From positions 1-64,000 of the forward strand of contig NZ_JAEKEG010000050.1 in the NCBI RefSeq assembly GCF_016651255.1: a stretch of 64,000 bases of DNA, given 5' to 3'. A program made the position numbers and the translations under genes. Source of the DNA: Pseudomonas sp. TH10 (GTDB lineage: Bacteria; Pseudomonadota; Gammaproteobacteria; Pseudomonadales; Pseudomonadaceae). Below are positions 36,583 through 45,014 of the stretch, one piece after another; positions within the stretch are counted from its first letter, which is position 1, and each line of letters begins with the position of its first letter. A model generated the notes under the pieces. That model worked only from the letters and a program-made list of their open reading frames with translations, was not told the origin of the DNA and searched no databases.

Positions 36583-36825
36583 AGGCGGACTCCTTTTTTA
36601 TAGTCGGCGAGCGCAATCCCGTGTGGCATGCCAAACCTTGGCTGCCGGGAAAAACGTTCGCGAGAAGCAGCTCCCTCAGCACCGGCAAAAAGCGGTCTGA
36701 AAGCGAGCCATGAGCGCAGCCTCGTCAGGCTAACTTGCTGATTTTTCAGCCCCTGACGAAATGTCGTAACAGGGGATGGACGTCTCCGTGCTTTAAAAGG
36801 TTCCATAAATAACAGCAAATAGCCA
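36583..36825 (-). other. leader region of the betaine-type ABC operon
   Basis: No convincing gene. Read on the minus strand it contains CGTCAGG...CCTGACG (about 7 bp) enclosing GCTGA-AAAA-TCAGC, then ~100 nt to the GTG start. It could be a structured 5' UTR; I cannot match it to a known riboswitch. An 87-codon open frame here looks spurious. Confidence 0.35.
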
Positions 36826-36924
36826 CCGTAGGAGCTGCCGAAGGCTGCAATCTTTTGATCTTGATCTTCGACGGTTTTTTCAAAACAAGATCACAGGATC
36901 GCAGCCTTCGGCAGCTTCTACGGG
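36826..36924. repeat. REPIN-like inverted repeat (GAAGGCTGC variant)
   Basis: CCGTAGGAGCTGCCGAAGGCTGC... and its inverted copy GCAGCCTTCGGCAGCTTCTACGG flank about 45 bp, between the divergent ABC operon and prfC. Confidence 0.82.
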
Positions 36925-36978
36925 GGATAGGGTGTTTGGGAAGGGTACGAGCGGTGGTCCGTGGGGCGCGTTTTAAGC

Positions 36979-36984
36979 TATAAT
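36979..36984 (+). promoter_or_regulatory. -10 box of the prfC promoter
   Basis: A consensus TATAAT in AAGCTATAATCG lies 38 bp before the prfC ATG. The matching -35 region is poor (around GGTCCG), so the promoter may need an activator or have an extended -10. Confidence 0.5.
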
Positions 36985-37021
36985 CGCGGCCCTTTTTTGA
37001 ATCACCGCCAGGCGATTTCCC

Positions 37022-38605
37022 ATGACCAACCAGGCCGCCGAAGTCGCGAAACGCCGCACTTTCGCCATTATTTCTCACCCCGATGCCGGTAAAACCACGA
37101 TCACCGAAAAGCTCCTGTTGATGGGCAAGGCGATTGCTGTGGCCGGTACGGTGAAATCCCGTAAATCCGATCGCCATGCGACATCCGACTGGATGGAGAT
37201 GGAGAAACAACGGGGTATTTCCATTACTACGTCGGTCATGCAGTTCCCGTATCGCGAGCACATGATCAACCTGCTCGACACCCCGGGCCACGAAGACTTC
37301 TCCGAAGATACCTATCGCACCCTGACGGCGGTGGACTCGGCATTGATGGTTCTCGACGGCGGTAAAGGTGTCGAGCCACGGACCATCGCGCTGATGGACG
37401 TCTGCCGTCTGCGTGACACGCCGATTGTCAGCTTCATCAACAAACTCGACCGTGACATCCGCGACCCGATCGAATTGCTCGACGAGATCGAAGCCGTTCT
37501 GAAGATCAAGGCTGCGCCGATCACCTGGCCGATCGGTTGCTACCGCGACTTCAAAGGCGTGTATCACCTGGCCGATGACTACATCATTGTCTACACCGCC
37601 GGTCATGGTCACGAACGCACCGAAACCAAGATCATCGAGAAACTCGACTCCGACGAAGCTCGTGCGCATCTGGGTGACGAGTACGAGCGTTTCATCGAGC
37701 AGCTTGAACTGGTTCAAGGCGCCTGCCACGAGTTCAACCAGCAGGAGTTCCTCGACGGTCAGCTGACACCGGTATTCTTCGGTACGGCATTGGGCAACTT
37801 CGGTGTCGATCACGTGCTTGATGCTGTGGTGGATTGGGCGCCGCGTCCGTTGGCCCGTGTGGCCAACGAGCGTACCGTCGAGCCGGTCGAAGAGAAGTTC
37901 TCGGGCTTCATCTTCAAGATCCAGGCGAACATGGACCCGAAACACCGCGACCGCATCGCCTTCATGCGTATCTGCTCCGGCAAGTACGAGAAAGGCATGA
38001 AGATGCGCCACGTGCGCACCGGCAAGGACGTGCGCATCGGCGACGCCCTGACGTTCTTCTCCTCTGAGCGCGAACAGCTGGAAGAAGCTTTTGCCGGTGA
38101 CATCATCGGTCTGCACAACCACGGCACCATCCAGATCGGCGACACCTTCAGCGAAGGCGAAACCCTGGGCTTCACCGGTATCCCGCACTTCGCCCCGGAG
38201 CTGTTCCGTCGTGTGCGTCTGCGCGATCCGCTGAAGTCCAAACAGCTGCGCCAGGGCTTGCAGCAACTGGCCGAAGAGGGCGCGACCCAGGTGTTCTTCC
38301 CCGAGCGCAGCAACGACATCATCCTCGGCGCCGTGGGTGTGCTGCAGTTCGACGTGGTCGCCAGCCGCTTGAAAGAGGAATACAAGGTCGAGTGCTCGTA
38401 CGAGCCGATCACCGTGTACTCGGCGCGCTGGATCGATTGCGACGATAAGAAGAAGATGGAGGAATTCCGCGTCAAGGCTGTGGAAAACCTCGCGGTCGAC
38501 GGCGGCGGTCACCTGACCTACCTCGCCCCGACGCGGGTCAACCTGGCCCTGATGGAAGAGCGCTGGCCGGATGTGAAATTCCGAGCAACGCGTGAGCATC
38601 ACTAA
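37022..38605 (+). CDS. prfC: peptide chain release factor 3
   Basis: Translational GTPase that removes RF1/RF2 from the ribosome after termination. The 527-residue protein has the G domain from [15 protein letters not shown] (P-loop, about residues 21-29), the [17 protein letters not shown]3 motif, NKLDRD (G4), then the RF3-specific domains 2 and 3 ending in [10 protein letters not shown]. It stands alone, with its own promoter and terminator. Confidence 0.97.
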   Translation: MTNQAAEVAKRRTFAIISHPDAGKTTITEKLLLMGKAIAVAGTVKSRKSDRHATSDWMEMEKQRGISITTSVMQFPYREHMINLLDTPGHEDFSEDTYRTLTAVDSALMVLDGGKGVEPRTIALMDVCRLRDTPIVSFINKLDRDIRDPIELLDEIEAVLKIKAAPITWPIGCYRDFKGVYHLADDYIIVYTAGHGHERTETKIIEKLDSDEARAHLGDEYERFIEQLELVQGACHEFNQQEFLDGQLTPVFFGTALGNFGVDHVLDAVVDWAPRPLARVANERTVEPVEEKFSGFIFKIQANMDPKHRDRIAFMRICSGKYEKGMKMRHVRTGKDVRIGDALTFFSSEREQLEEAFAGDIIGLHNHGTIQIGDTFSEGETLGFTGIPHFAPELFRRVRLRDPLKSKQLRQGLQQLAEEGATQVFFPERSNDIILGAVGVLQFDVVASRLKEEYKVECSYEPITVYSARWIDCDDKKKMEEFRVKAVENLAVDGGGHLTYLAPTRVNLALMEERWPDVKFRATREHH

Positions 38606-38622
38606 GCGTTGAGCTGTCACAC

Positions 38623-38655
38623 AAAAGCCCCGTTGCGAAAGCCTCGGGGTTTTTG
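38623..38655 (+). terminator. rho-independent terminator after prfC
   Basis: AAAAGCCCCG / CGGGGTTTTT with a 12-nt loop, 18 bp after the prfC stop. Confidence 0.85.
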
Positions 38656-38670
38656 CTTTCTGGCGAAGAC

Positions 38671-38729
38671 CAAAAGATCGCAGGCTTCGGCGTATACCTG
38701 TAGAAGCTGCCGAAGGCTGCGATCTTTTG
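38671..38729. repeat. short REPIN-like inverted repeat (GAAGGCTGC variant)
   Basis: CAAAAGATCGCAGGCTTCGGC and GCCGAAGGCTGCGATCTTTTG bracket a short centre. The rest of the 303-bp prfC-38909 gap shows no gene. Confidence 0.8.
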
Positions 38730-38908
38730 ATTTTTTGGCCTAACAATTATTCCAAACCAATCTGTCCTTTAGCGGCAATTACTTCTGTTCGCTGGCGTCC
38801 TATCTGGAGAACCCGGTCGATCGGCACTAGATTTCAGTCAGCGCCACGGTAACCGGGTTACGCGCCGGCAGGCACCCATGCTGCATCTCAGAAAGGATGG
38901 ATTCGGCT

Positions 38909-39166
38909 ATGAGCATTCTTCAACGCATTTTGCTGTTGCTAAAGGTTTTGGTGATTATGTCCGTTGGCATGTCCGCAGCGCGGGCGGAATGCCCTGATCA
39001 CGGTGAGCAGGCATCGAGCGGGCAGGTCGGGCATTCAGGCCTGATGATCGCCAAGTCCGAATCCGAGCCCGGTGACCAGGGGCAGGGCGGTAGTGCGGAC
39101 GACGATGATTCCACTACTGACGAGCCGGATTCTGACGACCCGGATGAAGGCGATAGCCAGACGTAA
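38909..39166 (+). CDS. small secreted acidic protein, function unknown
   Basis: An 85-residue precursor with a clear signal peptide (MSILQRILLLLKVLVIMSVG, cleavage predicted after SAARA near residue 26). The mature part of about 59 residues has one Cys and a C-terminal half almost entirely Asp/Glu/Ser/Gly/Pro (for example SADDDDSTTDEPDSDDPDEG). The ATG at 38909 has AAGGA about 12 nt upstream; the ATG at 38897 is too close to that site. I recognise no family. The acidic tail suggests periplasmic or extracellular cation binding, or a disordered region; this is a guess. Confidence 0.65.
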   Translation: MSILQRILLLLKVLVIMSVGMSAARAECPDHGEQASSGQVGHSGLMIAKSESEPGDQGQGGSADDDDSTTDEPDSDDPDEGDSQT

Positions 39167-39186
39167 GAGGTCATTTCGGGCAAAGA

Positions 39187-39228
39187 AAACCCCTTCACTC
39201 CGACATGTACATAGTCGAGGTAGAAGGG
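39187..39228 (-). terminator. possible terminator of the dpp operon
   Basis: On the minus strand an imperfect stem (CCCCTTCTACCTCGAC with GTCGGAGTGAAGGGG) is followed by TTTTCTTTG, about 130 bp after the dppF stop. Confidence 0.5.
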
Positions 39229-39252
39229 GGTCTTGAACAACCAGTCCATAAT

Positions 39253-39345
39253 CCTGTGGGAGCGGGCTTGCCCGCGATGGCGATACCTCAGTGACATCAA
39301 AGTCGACTGGCGGGACGCTATCGCGGGCAAGCCCGCTCCCACAGG
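39253..39345. repeat. REPIN-like inverted repeat (GAGCGGGCTTGCCCGCGA type)
   Basis: CCTGTGGGAGCGGGCTTGCC... and its inverted copy GGGCAAGCCCGCTCCCACAGG flank about 42 bp, 16 bp from the dppF stop. Confidence 0.88.
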
Positions 39346-39360
39346 TTTTTTATTCCACTG

Positions 39361-40341
39361 TCAGGCCACGCCGTCGAGGAATTGCTCGGCGTAGTGGCAA
39401 GCCACCTGGCGATTGTCGAGCGCACGCAGGGCCGGCTCTTCAGTGCTGCAACGTTCGGTCGCATAAGGGCAGCGCTTGTGGAAAGCGCAGCCCGGTGGCG
39501 GGTTCAGCGGGTTGGGCAGTTCGCCGACGATCTTGATCTTCGGCTTGTTCGGGTCCGGGTGAATGGTTGGGGTCGCCGACAGCAGCGCCTGGGTATACGG
39601 GTGCAGCGGGCGCTCGTAGATGGCGTTTTTCGGACCCAGTTCCACCGGACGACCGAGGTACATCACCATCACGTCATCGGCCACGTGTTGCACCACCGCC
39701 AGGTTGTGCGAGATGAACACGTACGCGGTGTTGAACTCCTGCTGCAGATCCATGAACAGGTTGAGCACCTGCGCCTGAATCGATACGTCCAATGCCGAGG
39801 TCGGTTCATCCGCCACCAGCACTTTCGGTTGCAGCATCATCGCCCGAGCCAGAGCGATACGCTGACGCTGGCCGCCGGAGAACATGTGCGGATAGCGCTG
39901 GTAATGCTCTGGGCGCAAGCCGACCTGCTTCATCATCGCCTGGACTTTCTCGCGACGTTCGGCAGCACTCAGGTTGGTGTTGATCAGCAGCGGTTCGCCG
40001 AGCTGGTCACCGACTTTCTGCCGTGGGTTCAACGATGCGTACGGGCTCTGAAAGACCATCTGCACGTCTTTGCGCAGTTGCTTGCGCTGGGCCTTGTCGG
40101 CGCCAGCGACTTCTTGCCCGGCGATTTTCAAAGAGCCCGAGGACGGGTCTTCGATCAGCGTCAAGGCGCGGGCGAGGGTGGATTTGCCGCAGCCCGATTC
40201 GCCGACCACTGCGAGGGTCTTGCCGGCTTCCAGTTCGAACGACACGCCGTTGAGGGCGCGCACTGTCGCGTGGCCCTTGAACAGGCCACGGGACACTTCG
40301 TAGTGACGGGTCAGGTCGCGGGCGGTAAGTACGACGGCCAT
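39361..40341 (-). CDS. dppF: dipeptide ABC importer ATPase DppF
   Basis: One of the two ATPases of the dipeptide importer. The 326-residue protein has Walker A GESGCGKSTLARAL, signature FSGGQRQRIALARAM, Walker B VLVADEPTSALD, and the C-terminal oligopeptide-transporter extension with the Cys-rich iron-sulphur-type motif (CAFHKRCPYATERC). The start at 40341 ([10 protein letters not shown]) shares one base with the dppD stop (TAATG); longer readings are unsupported. Confidence 0.94.
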   Translation of the reverse strand: MAVVLTARDLTRHYEVSRGLFKGHATVRALNGVSFELEAGKTLAVVGESGCGKSTLARALTLIEDPSSGSLKIAGQEVAGADKAQRKQLRKDVQMVFQSPYASLNPRQKVGDQLGEPLLINTNLSAAERREKVQAMMKQVGLRPEHYQRYPHMFSGGQRQRIALARAMMLQPKVLVADEPTSALDVSIQAQVLNLFMDLQQEFNTAYVFISHNLAVVQHVADDVMVMYLGRPVELGPKNAIYERPLHPYTQALLSATPTIHPDPNKPKIKIVGELPNPLNPPPGCAFHKRCPYATERCSTEEPALRALDNRQVACHYAEQFLDGVA

Positions 40342-41309
40342 TACGCCACCTCCTGATTCAGCGGGTAGAAGCAGCGGGCGAGGCTGTTGCTTTTCGGGTC
40401 GAGGGCCGGACGCTGGGTGCGGCAATTTTCTTGCACGTACGGGCAGCGCGGCGACAGCAGGCAACCCTGCGGACGGTCATAGCGGCCCGGGACGATGCCC
40501 GGCAGCGTCGACAGACGCGAGGCGCCGAGGCTGTGCTCGGGAATCGCCTTGAGCAGCGCTTCGCTGTACGGATGCGCGGGGATGTCGAACAGTTGCGGCA
40601 CCTGACCGACTTCAACGGCTTGACCGGCGTACATCACGCACACGCGCTGGGCAGTTTCAGCGACGACCGCGAGGTCGTGGGTGATCAGCACCAGGCCCAT
40701 GTTCTGTTCTTTCTGCAACGCCAGCAGCAGATCCATGATCTGTGCCTGAATCGTTACGTCGAGCGCTGTGGTCGGTTCGTCGGCGATCAGCAACTTCGGC
40801 TCGCCGGCAATCGCCATGGCGATGGCGACGCGCTGGCTCATACCGCCGGACAACTGGTGCGGGTAGGCGTCCATGCGGCTGGCTGCGCCGGGGATTTCAA
40901 CTTTTTCCAGCAGTTCGATCGCACGTTTGCGCGCTTGCTTGCTGGACATTTTCAGGTGCAGACGCAGCACTTCTTCGATCTGAAAACCGACGGTGTAGCT
41001 CGGATTGAGCGCCGTCATCGGATCCTGGAAGACCATCGCCAGGTCTTTACCGACGATCTGCCGACGCTGGCGATTGCTCAGCTTGAGCATGTTTTTACCG
41101 TCGAAATTCAGCGCGTCGGCGGTCACGATGCCTGGGTGCTCGATCAGCCCCATCAACGCCATCATGGTCACGGACTTGCCGGAACCCGACTCGCCAACGA
41201 TGGCCAGGACTTCGCCCTTGTCGACCTTGAGGTCGAGGCCATCGACCACTGGCACGGCATTCTTGTCGCCAAAGCGAACATTGAGATTCTTGATTTCTAA
41301 CAATGACAT
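40341..41309 (-). CDS. dppD: dipeptide ABC importer ATPase DppD
   Basis: Second ATPase of the importer. The 322-residue protein has Walker [15 protein letters not shown], signature [15 protein letters not shown], Walker [13 protein letters not shown], and the C-terminal Cys cluster [14 protein letters not shown]. The start at 41309 ([14 protein letters not shown]) lies 10 bp after the dppC stop. Confidence 0.94.
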   Translation of the reverse strand: MSLLEIKNLNVRFGDKNAVPVVDGLDLKVDKGEVLAIVGESGSGKSVTMMALMGLIEHPGIVTADALNFDGKNMLKLSNRQRRQIVGKDLAMVFQDPMTALNPSYTVGFQIEEVLRLHLKMSSKQARKRAIELLEKVEIPGAASRMDAYPHQLSGGMSQRVAIAMAIAGEPKLLIADEPTTALDVTIQAQIMDLLLALQKEQNMGLVLITHDLAVVAETAQRVCVMYAGQAVEVGQVPQLFDIPAHPYSEALLKAIPEHSLGASRLSTLPGIVPGRYDRPQGCLLSPRCPYVQENCRTQRPALDPKSNSLARCFYPLNQEVA

Positions 41310-41319
41310 TTGAATCTCC

Positions 41320-42246
41320 TCAGGCGGCGTTCTTGAGTTTCGGGTCCAGCGCATCGCGCAAGCCGTCGCCCATCAAGTTGATTGCCAGCACGCTGAGCAA
41401 AATGGTCAAACCAGGCAGGCTGACGACCCACCAGGCGCGTTCGATGTAGTCGCGAGCCGAAGCCAGCATAGTGCCCCACTCTGGGGTTGGCGGTTGAACG
41501 CCAAGGCCGAGGAAGCCCAGTGCCGCGGCATCGAGAATTGCCGAGGAGAAGCTCAAGGTCGCCTGCACGATCAGTGGCGCCATGCAGTTCGGCAGCACGG
41601 TGATGAACATCAGGCGTGGCAGACCGGCACCGGCCAGACGCGCGGCGGTGACGTAGTCGCGGTTCAGTTCGCCCATGACGGCTGCACGGGTCAGACGCAC
41701 GTAGGACGGCAAGGACACCACAGCAATCGCGATCACGGTGTTGATCAGGCCAGGGCCGAGGATGGCGACAATCGCCACGGCCAGCAGCAGCGACGGCAGT
41801 GCCAGCATGATGTCCATCAGACGCATGATGGTCGGGCCAAGCAAGCGCGGGAAAAACCCGGCGAACAGTCCCAGGAGAATCCCTGGAATCAGCGACATCA
41901 CTACCGACGACAAGCCGATCAGCAGCGACAGCCGCGAGCCCTGGATCAGCCGTGACAGCAGGTCTCGGCCCAGTTCATCGGTACCGAGCAGAAACTGCAT
42001 CTGCCCACCTTCCAGCCAGGCTGGCGGGGTCAGCAGGAAGTCGCGGTACTGCTCGCTCGGGTTGTGCGGTGCCACCCAGGGGGCGAACAGCGCGCAGAAA
42101 ATCACCAGTAACATGAACAGCAGGCCGGCAACCGCGCCCTTGTTCTTCGAGAAGGCTTGCCAGAATTCTTTGTACGGTGACGGGTACAGCAGGCTTTGAT
42201 CCGCGCTGGAAGCAGCGGTGGCTACTGAGGATGTTGGAGTGCTCAT
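41320..42246 (-). CDS. dppC: dipeptide ABC importer permease DppC
   Basis: Inner-membrane subunit of 308 residues. A hydrophilic N-terminal tail is followed by the first helix (about 38-60), the periplasmic loop ([20 protein letters not shown]) and five more helices with the inner-membrane signature region ([23 protein letters not shown]). The start at 42246 gives [10 protein letters not shown]. It is 10 bp downstream of dppB. Confidence 0.94.
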   Translation of the reverse strand: MSTPTSSVATAASSADQSLLYPSPYKEFWQAFSKNKGAVAGLLFMLLVIFCALFAPWVAPHNPSEQYRDFLLTPPAWLEGGQMQFLLGTDELGRDLLSRLIQGSRLSLLIGLSSVVMSLIPGILLGLFAGFFPRLLGPTIMRLMDIMLALPSLLLAVAIVAILGPGLINTVIAIAVVSLPSYVRLTRAAVMGELNRDYVTAARLAGAGLPRLMFITVLPNCMAPLIVQATLSFSSAILDAAALGFLGLGVQPPTPEWGTMLASARDYIERAWWVVSLPGLTILLSVLAINLMGDGLRDALDPKLKNAA

Positions 42247-42256
42247 GGTATTGACC

Positions 42257-43267
42257 TCAGCGCTGATGACGGATGCGTGGGTTGGCAAAGCCGTAGAGGA
42301 TGTCCACTACGAAGTTGACCAGAATCACCAGGCAGGCGATTAACAGGATGCCGTTTTGTACGACCGGGTAGTCGCGGGCGCCGATGGCTTCGATCAGCCA
42401 TTTACCGATGCCGGGCCACGAGAAGATGGTTTCGGTCAGAACCGCACCGGCCAGCAGCGTGCCGACTTGCAGGCCGACCACGGTCAGTACCGGGATCAGC
42501 GCGTTACGCAGACCGTGGACGAACACCACGCGCGACGGCGACAGGCCTTTGGCCTTGGCGGTGCGGATGTAGTCTTCGCGCAGTACTTCGAGCATCGACG
42601 AACGGGTCATCCGCGCGATAACTGCCAGCGGAATGGTACCGAGCACGATAGCCGGCAATATCAGGTGATGCAGGGCATCGAAGAACGCCCCGACATCATC
42701 GGCCAGCAGCGTATCGATGAGCATGAAACCGGTGCGCGGCTCGATGTCGTAGAGCAGGTCGATGCGCCCGGAAACCGGTGTCCAGCCGAGGCTCACCGAG
42801 AAGAACATGATCAGGATCAGGCCCCACCAGAAGATCGGCATCGAATACCCCGCCAGGGAGATGCCCATCACCCCATGGTCGAACAGGGATCCTCGCTTGA
42901 GTGCCGCGATCACCCCGGCCAGGAGCCCGAGAATGCCGGCGAACAGCAGGGCGGCCATGGACAGTTCCAGGGTCGCCGGGAAGAGGGAGGTGAACTCGGT
43001 CCATACGCTCTCGCGAGTACGCAGGGATTCGCCGAGATCGCCGTGGGCCAGTTTGCCGATGTAGTCCAGATACTGGGCATACAGCGGCTTGTTCAGACCT
43101 AGGCGTTCCATTGCCTGAGCGTGCATTTCGGGGTCGACCCGACGTTCGCCCATCATCACTTCCACGGGGTCGCCAGGGATCATGCGAATCAACGCGAAAG
43201 TCAGCAAGGTGATGCCGAAAAACGTGGGGATCAACAACCCCAGTCGGCGGGCAATAAAACTAAACAT
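42257..43267 (-). CDS. dppB: dipeptide ABC importer permease DppB
   Basis: First permease of the importer, 336 residues, with the typical start MFSFIARRLGLLIPTFFGITLLTFALIRMIPGDPV and the EAA-type loop DYIRTAKAKGLSPSRVVFVHGLRNALIPVLTV. It follows dppA after a 73-bp spacer that contains a strong hairpin, so dppA is probably made in excess of dppBCDF. Confidence 0.95.
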   Translation of the reverse strand: MFSFIARRLGLLIPTFFGITLLTFALIRMIPGDPVEVMMGERRVDPEMHAQAMERLGLNKPLYAQYLDYIGKLAHGDLGESLRTRESVWTEFTSLFPATLELSMAALLFAGILGLLAGVIAALKRGSLFDHGVMGISLAGYSMPIFWWGLILIMFFSVSLGWTPVSGRIDLLYDIEPRTGFMLIDTLLADDVGAFFDALHHLILPAIVLGTIPLAVIARMTRSSMLEVLREDYIRTAKAKGLSPSRVVFVHGLRNALIPVLTVVGLQVGTLLAGAVLTETIFSWPGIGKWLIEAIGARDYPVVQNGILLIACLVILVNFVVDILYGFANPRIRHQR

Positions 43268-43299
43268 CTTGTGTGGTACCTCATCAGCCGGTTAGGCGT

Positions 43300-43329
43300 G
43301 CCCGGTTTCCCTGCGGTCAGGGAAACCGG
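43300..43329 (-). promoter_or_regulatory. hairpin between dppA and dppB
   Basis: CCCGGTTTCCCTG-CGGT-CAGGGAAACCGGG is a perfect 13-bp stem without a T tract on the transcribed strand, starting 11 bp after the dppA stop. Such stems often protect the upstream mRNA of binding-protein genes or cause partial termination. Confidence 0.7.
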
Positions 43330-43340
43330 GAGTTTCTTAT

Positions 43341-44936
43341 CTACTTCACCTGAGTGGTGGCGAAGTTATTAGTGGTGAGAGGGCTGATGTGGTAGCCCTC
43401 TACGTTGTTGCGCATTGCGGTAAACATCCTGGTATGGGCCATGCTGATCCATGGCTGATCCTGATTAAACAGCACTTGTGCCTGTTCGTAGAGCCTGGCG
43501 CGTTCCGCCGGATCTACTTTAGCCCGTGCCTCATCCAGCAGTGTCTGGAATTTCTCGTTGCACCAGCGTGCATAGTTCTCGCCATTCTTGGCCGCTTCAC
43601 AACTGAGCATAGGCGTCAGGAAGTTATCCGGGTCGCCGTTGTCGCCCGCCCATCCGGCCGACACCATGTCGTGCTCGCCGGCCTTGGCGCGTTTGAGCAT
43701 TTCGCCCCACTCCATGACACGGATGTCGATCTTGAGGCCGATCTTGGCCAGGTCGGCCTGCATCATCTGCGCGGCGAGCATCGGGTTGGGGTTGGTCGCG
43801 CCGCCGCCGTTGCGGGTAAACAAGGTCAACACGGTGCCTTCAGGCACGCCTGCTTCCTTGATCAGGGCACGCGCCTTGTCGAGATCACGCGGCGGGTTCT
43901 TCAGGTCGTGGTTGTAGCCCAGCAGCGTGGGTGGGTACGGGTTGACCGCGACCGTCGCGTTGCCTTTGCCAAACAGCGCGTTGACGTAGGCTTCCTTGTC
44001 GAAAGCGATGTCGATGGCTTTGCGCACTCGCACGTCGCTCATGTACTTGTGCTGGGTGTTCATGGCGATGTACGAGACGGTCATTGCGTCGAGTTCTTCG
44101 ACTTTCAGGTTGCTGTCTTTCTTGATGCTCGGGATGTCATCCGGTTTCGGATACAGGGCGATCTGGCACTCGTTGGCCTTGAGCTTCTGCAGGCGCACGT
44201 TGTTGTCGGTGGCGATCGCCAGAATCAGCGCATCGGCCGGCGGCTTGCCACGGAAGTATTCCGGGTTGGCCTTGAAGCGTACCTGGGCATCTTTTGCATA
44301 ACGCTGGAAGATGAACGGGCCGGTGCCGATCGGCTTGTTATTGAGGTCGCCGGTCTTGTTGGCCTTGAGCAACTGGTCGGCGTATTCAGCGGAGTAGATC
44401 GCGGTGAATGGCATGGCCACGTCAGCCAGGAACGGTGCTTCGCGACGGGTCAGGGTGAATTTGACGGTGTTGTCGTCAACCTTTTCCACGTTCTTCAGCA
44501 GTTCTTTGAAGCCCATGCTTTCAAAGTACGGGAAGCCCACGCTCGACAGTTTGTGCCACGGGTGATTCGGGTCCAGCTGACGCTGGAAGCTCCAGAGCAC
44601 GTCGTCGGCGTTCATGTCGCGGGTCGGCTTGAAGTAGTCGGTGGTGTGAAACTTGACGCCTTTGCGCAGGTGGAACGTGTACGTCAGGCCGTCATCGCTG
44701 ATTTCCCAGGAATCGGCCAGCGCCGGAACCACCTCGGTGGTGCCGGGCTTGAAATCGACCAGGCGGTTGAAAATGGTTTCGGCCACCGCATCGGCAGTGA
44801 CTGCAGTTGTGTACTGGACCATGTCGAAGCCTTCCGGGCTGGCTTCGGTGCAGACCACCAAGGGTTTGGCCGAGACGCCGATGGCGGCGCTCAACAACGC
44901 GGCAGCGACGGCCGCACGTAGGGGAAGCATTTTCAT
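43341..44936 (-). CDS. dppA: dipeptide-binding protein DppA (paralogue 1)
   Basis: Periplasmic peptide-binding protein (SBP family 5) feeding DppBCDF. The 531-residue precursor has a signal peptide (about 1-22, ALLSAAIGVSAK) and the family stretches VVCTEASPEGFD, DDGLTYTFHLRKGVKFHTTDYFKPTRDMNADDVLWSFQRQ and SAGWAGDNGDPDNFLTPMLSC. It lies directly upstream of dppB and is more distant from the other two paralogues than they are from each other, by eye. Confidence 0.93.
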   Translation of the reverse strand: MKMLPLRAAVAAALLSAAIGVSAKPLVVCTEASPEGFDMVQYTTAVTADAVAETIFNRLVDFKPGTTEVVPALADSWEISDDGLTYTFHLRKGVKFHTTDYFKPTRDMNADDVLWSFQRQLDPNHPWHKLSSVGFPYFESMGFKELLKNVEKVDDNTVKFTLTRREAPFLADVAMPFTAIYSAEYADQLLKANKTGDLNNKPIGTGPFIFQRYAKDAQVRFKANPEYFRGKPPADALILAIATDNNVRLQKLKANECQIALYPKPDDIPSIKKDSNLKVEELDAMTVSYIAMNTQHKYMSDVRVRKAIDIAFDKEAYVNALFGKGNATVAVNPYPPTLLGYNHDLKNPPRDLDKARALIKEAGVPEGTVLTLFTRNGGGATNPNPMLAAQMMQADLAKIGLKIDIRVMEWGEMLKRAKAGEHDMVSAGWAGDNGDPDNFLTPMLSCEAAKNGENYARWCNEKFQTLLDEARAKVDPAERARLYEQAQVLFNQDQPWISMAHTRMFTAMRNNVEGYHISPLTTNNFATTQVK

Positions 44937-44963
44937 CGATAACCCTCTGCAATCGGTTGAAGA

Positions 44964-45012
44964 CAAAAAACCGAACGGCCGACTCTTCATGAGTCAGCCT
45001 TCGGTTGGCGTT
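44964..45012 (-). terminator. terminator after the OprD-family porin gene
   Basis: On the minus strand an imperfect stem (ACCGAAGGC...GACTC with GAGTC...GTTCGGT) is followed by TTTTTT, immediately after the porin stop. A/T runs on both sides allow bidirectional function. It separates the porin from dppA. Confidence 0.75.
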
Positions 45013-45014
45013 TT

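Noticed and set aside
36555-36818. 87-codon minus-strand frame upstream of the ABC permease
   Set aside because: Basic, low-complexity product, overlaps the permease start and the putative leader structure; no ribosome-binding site and no family.
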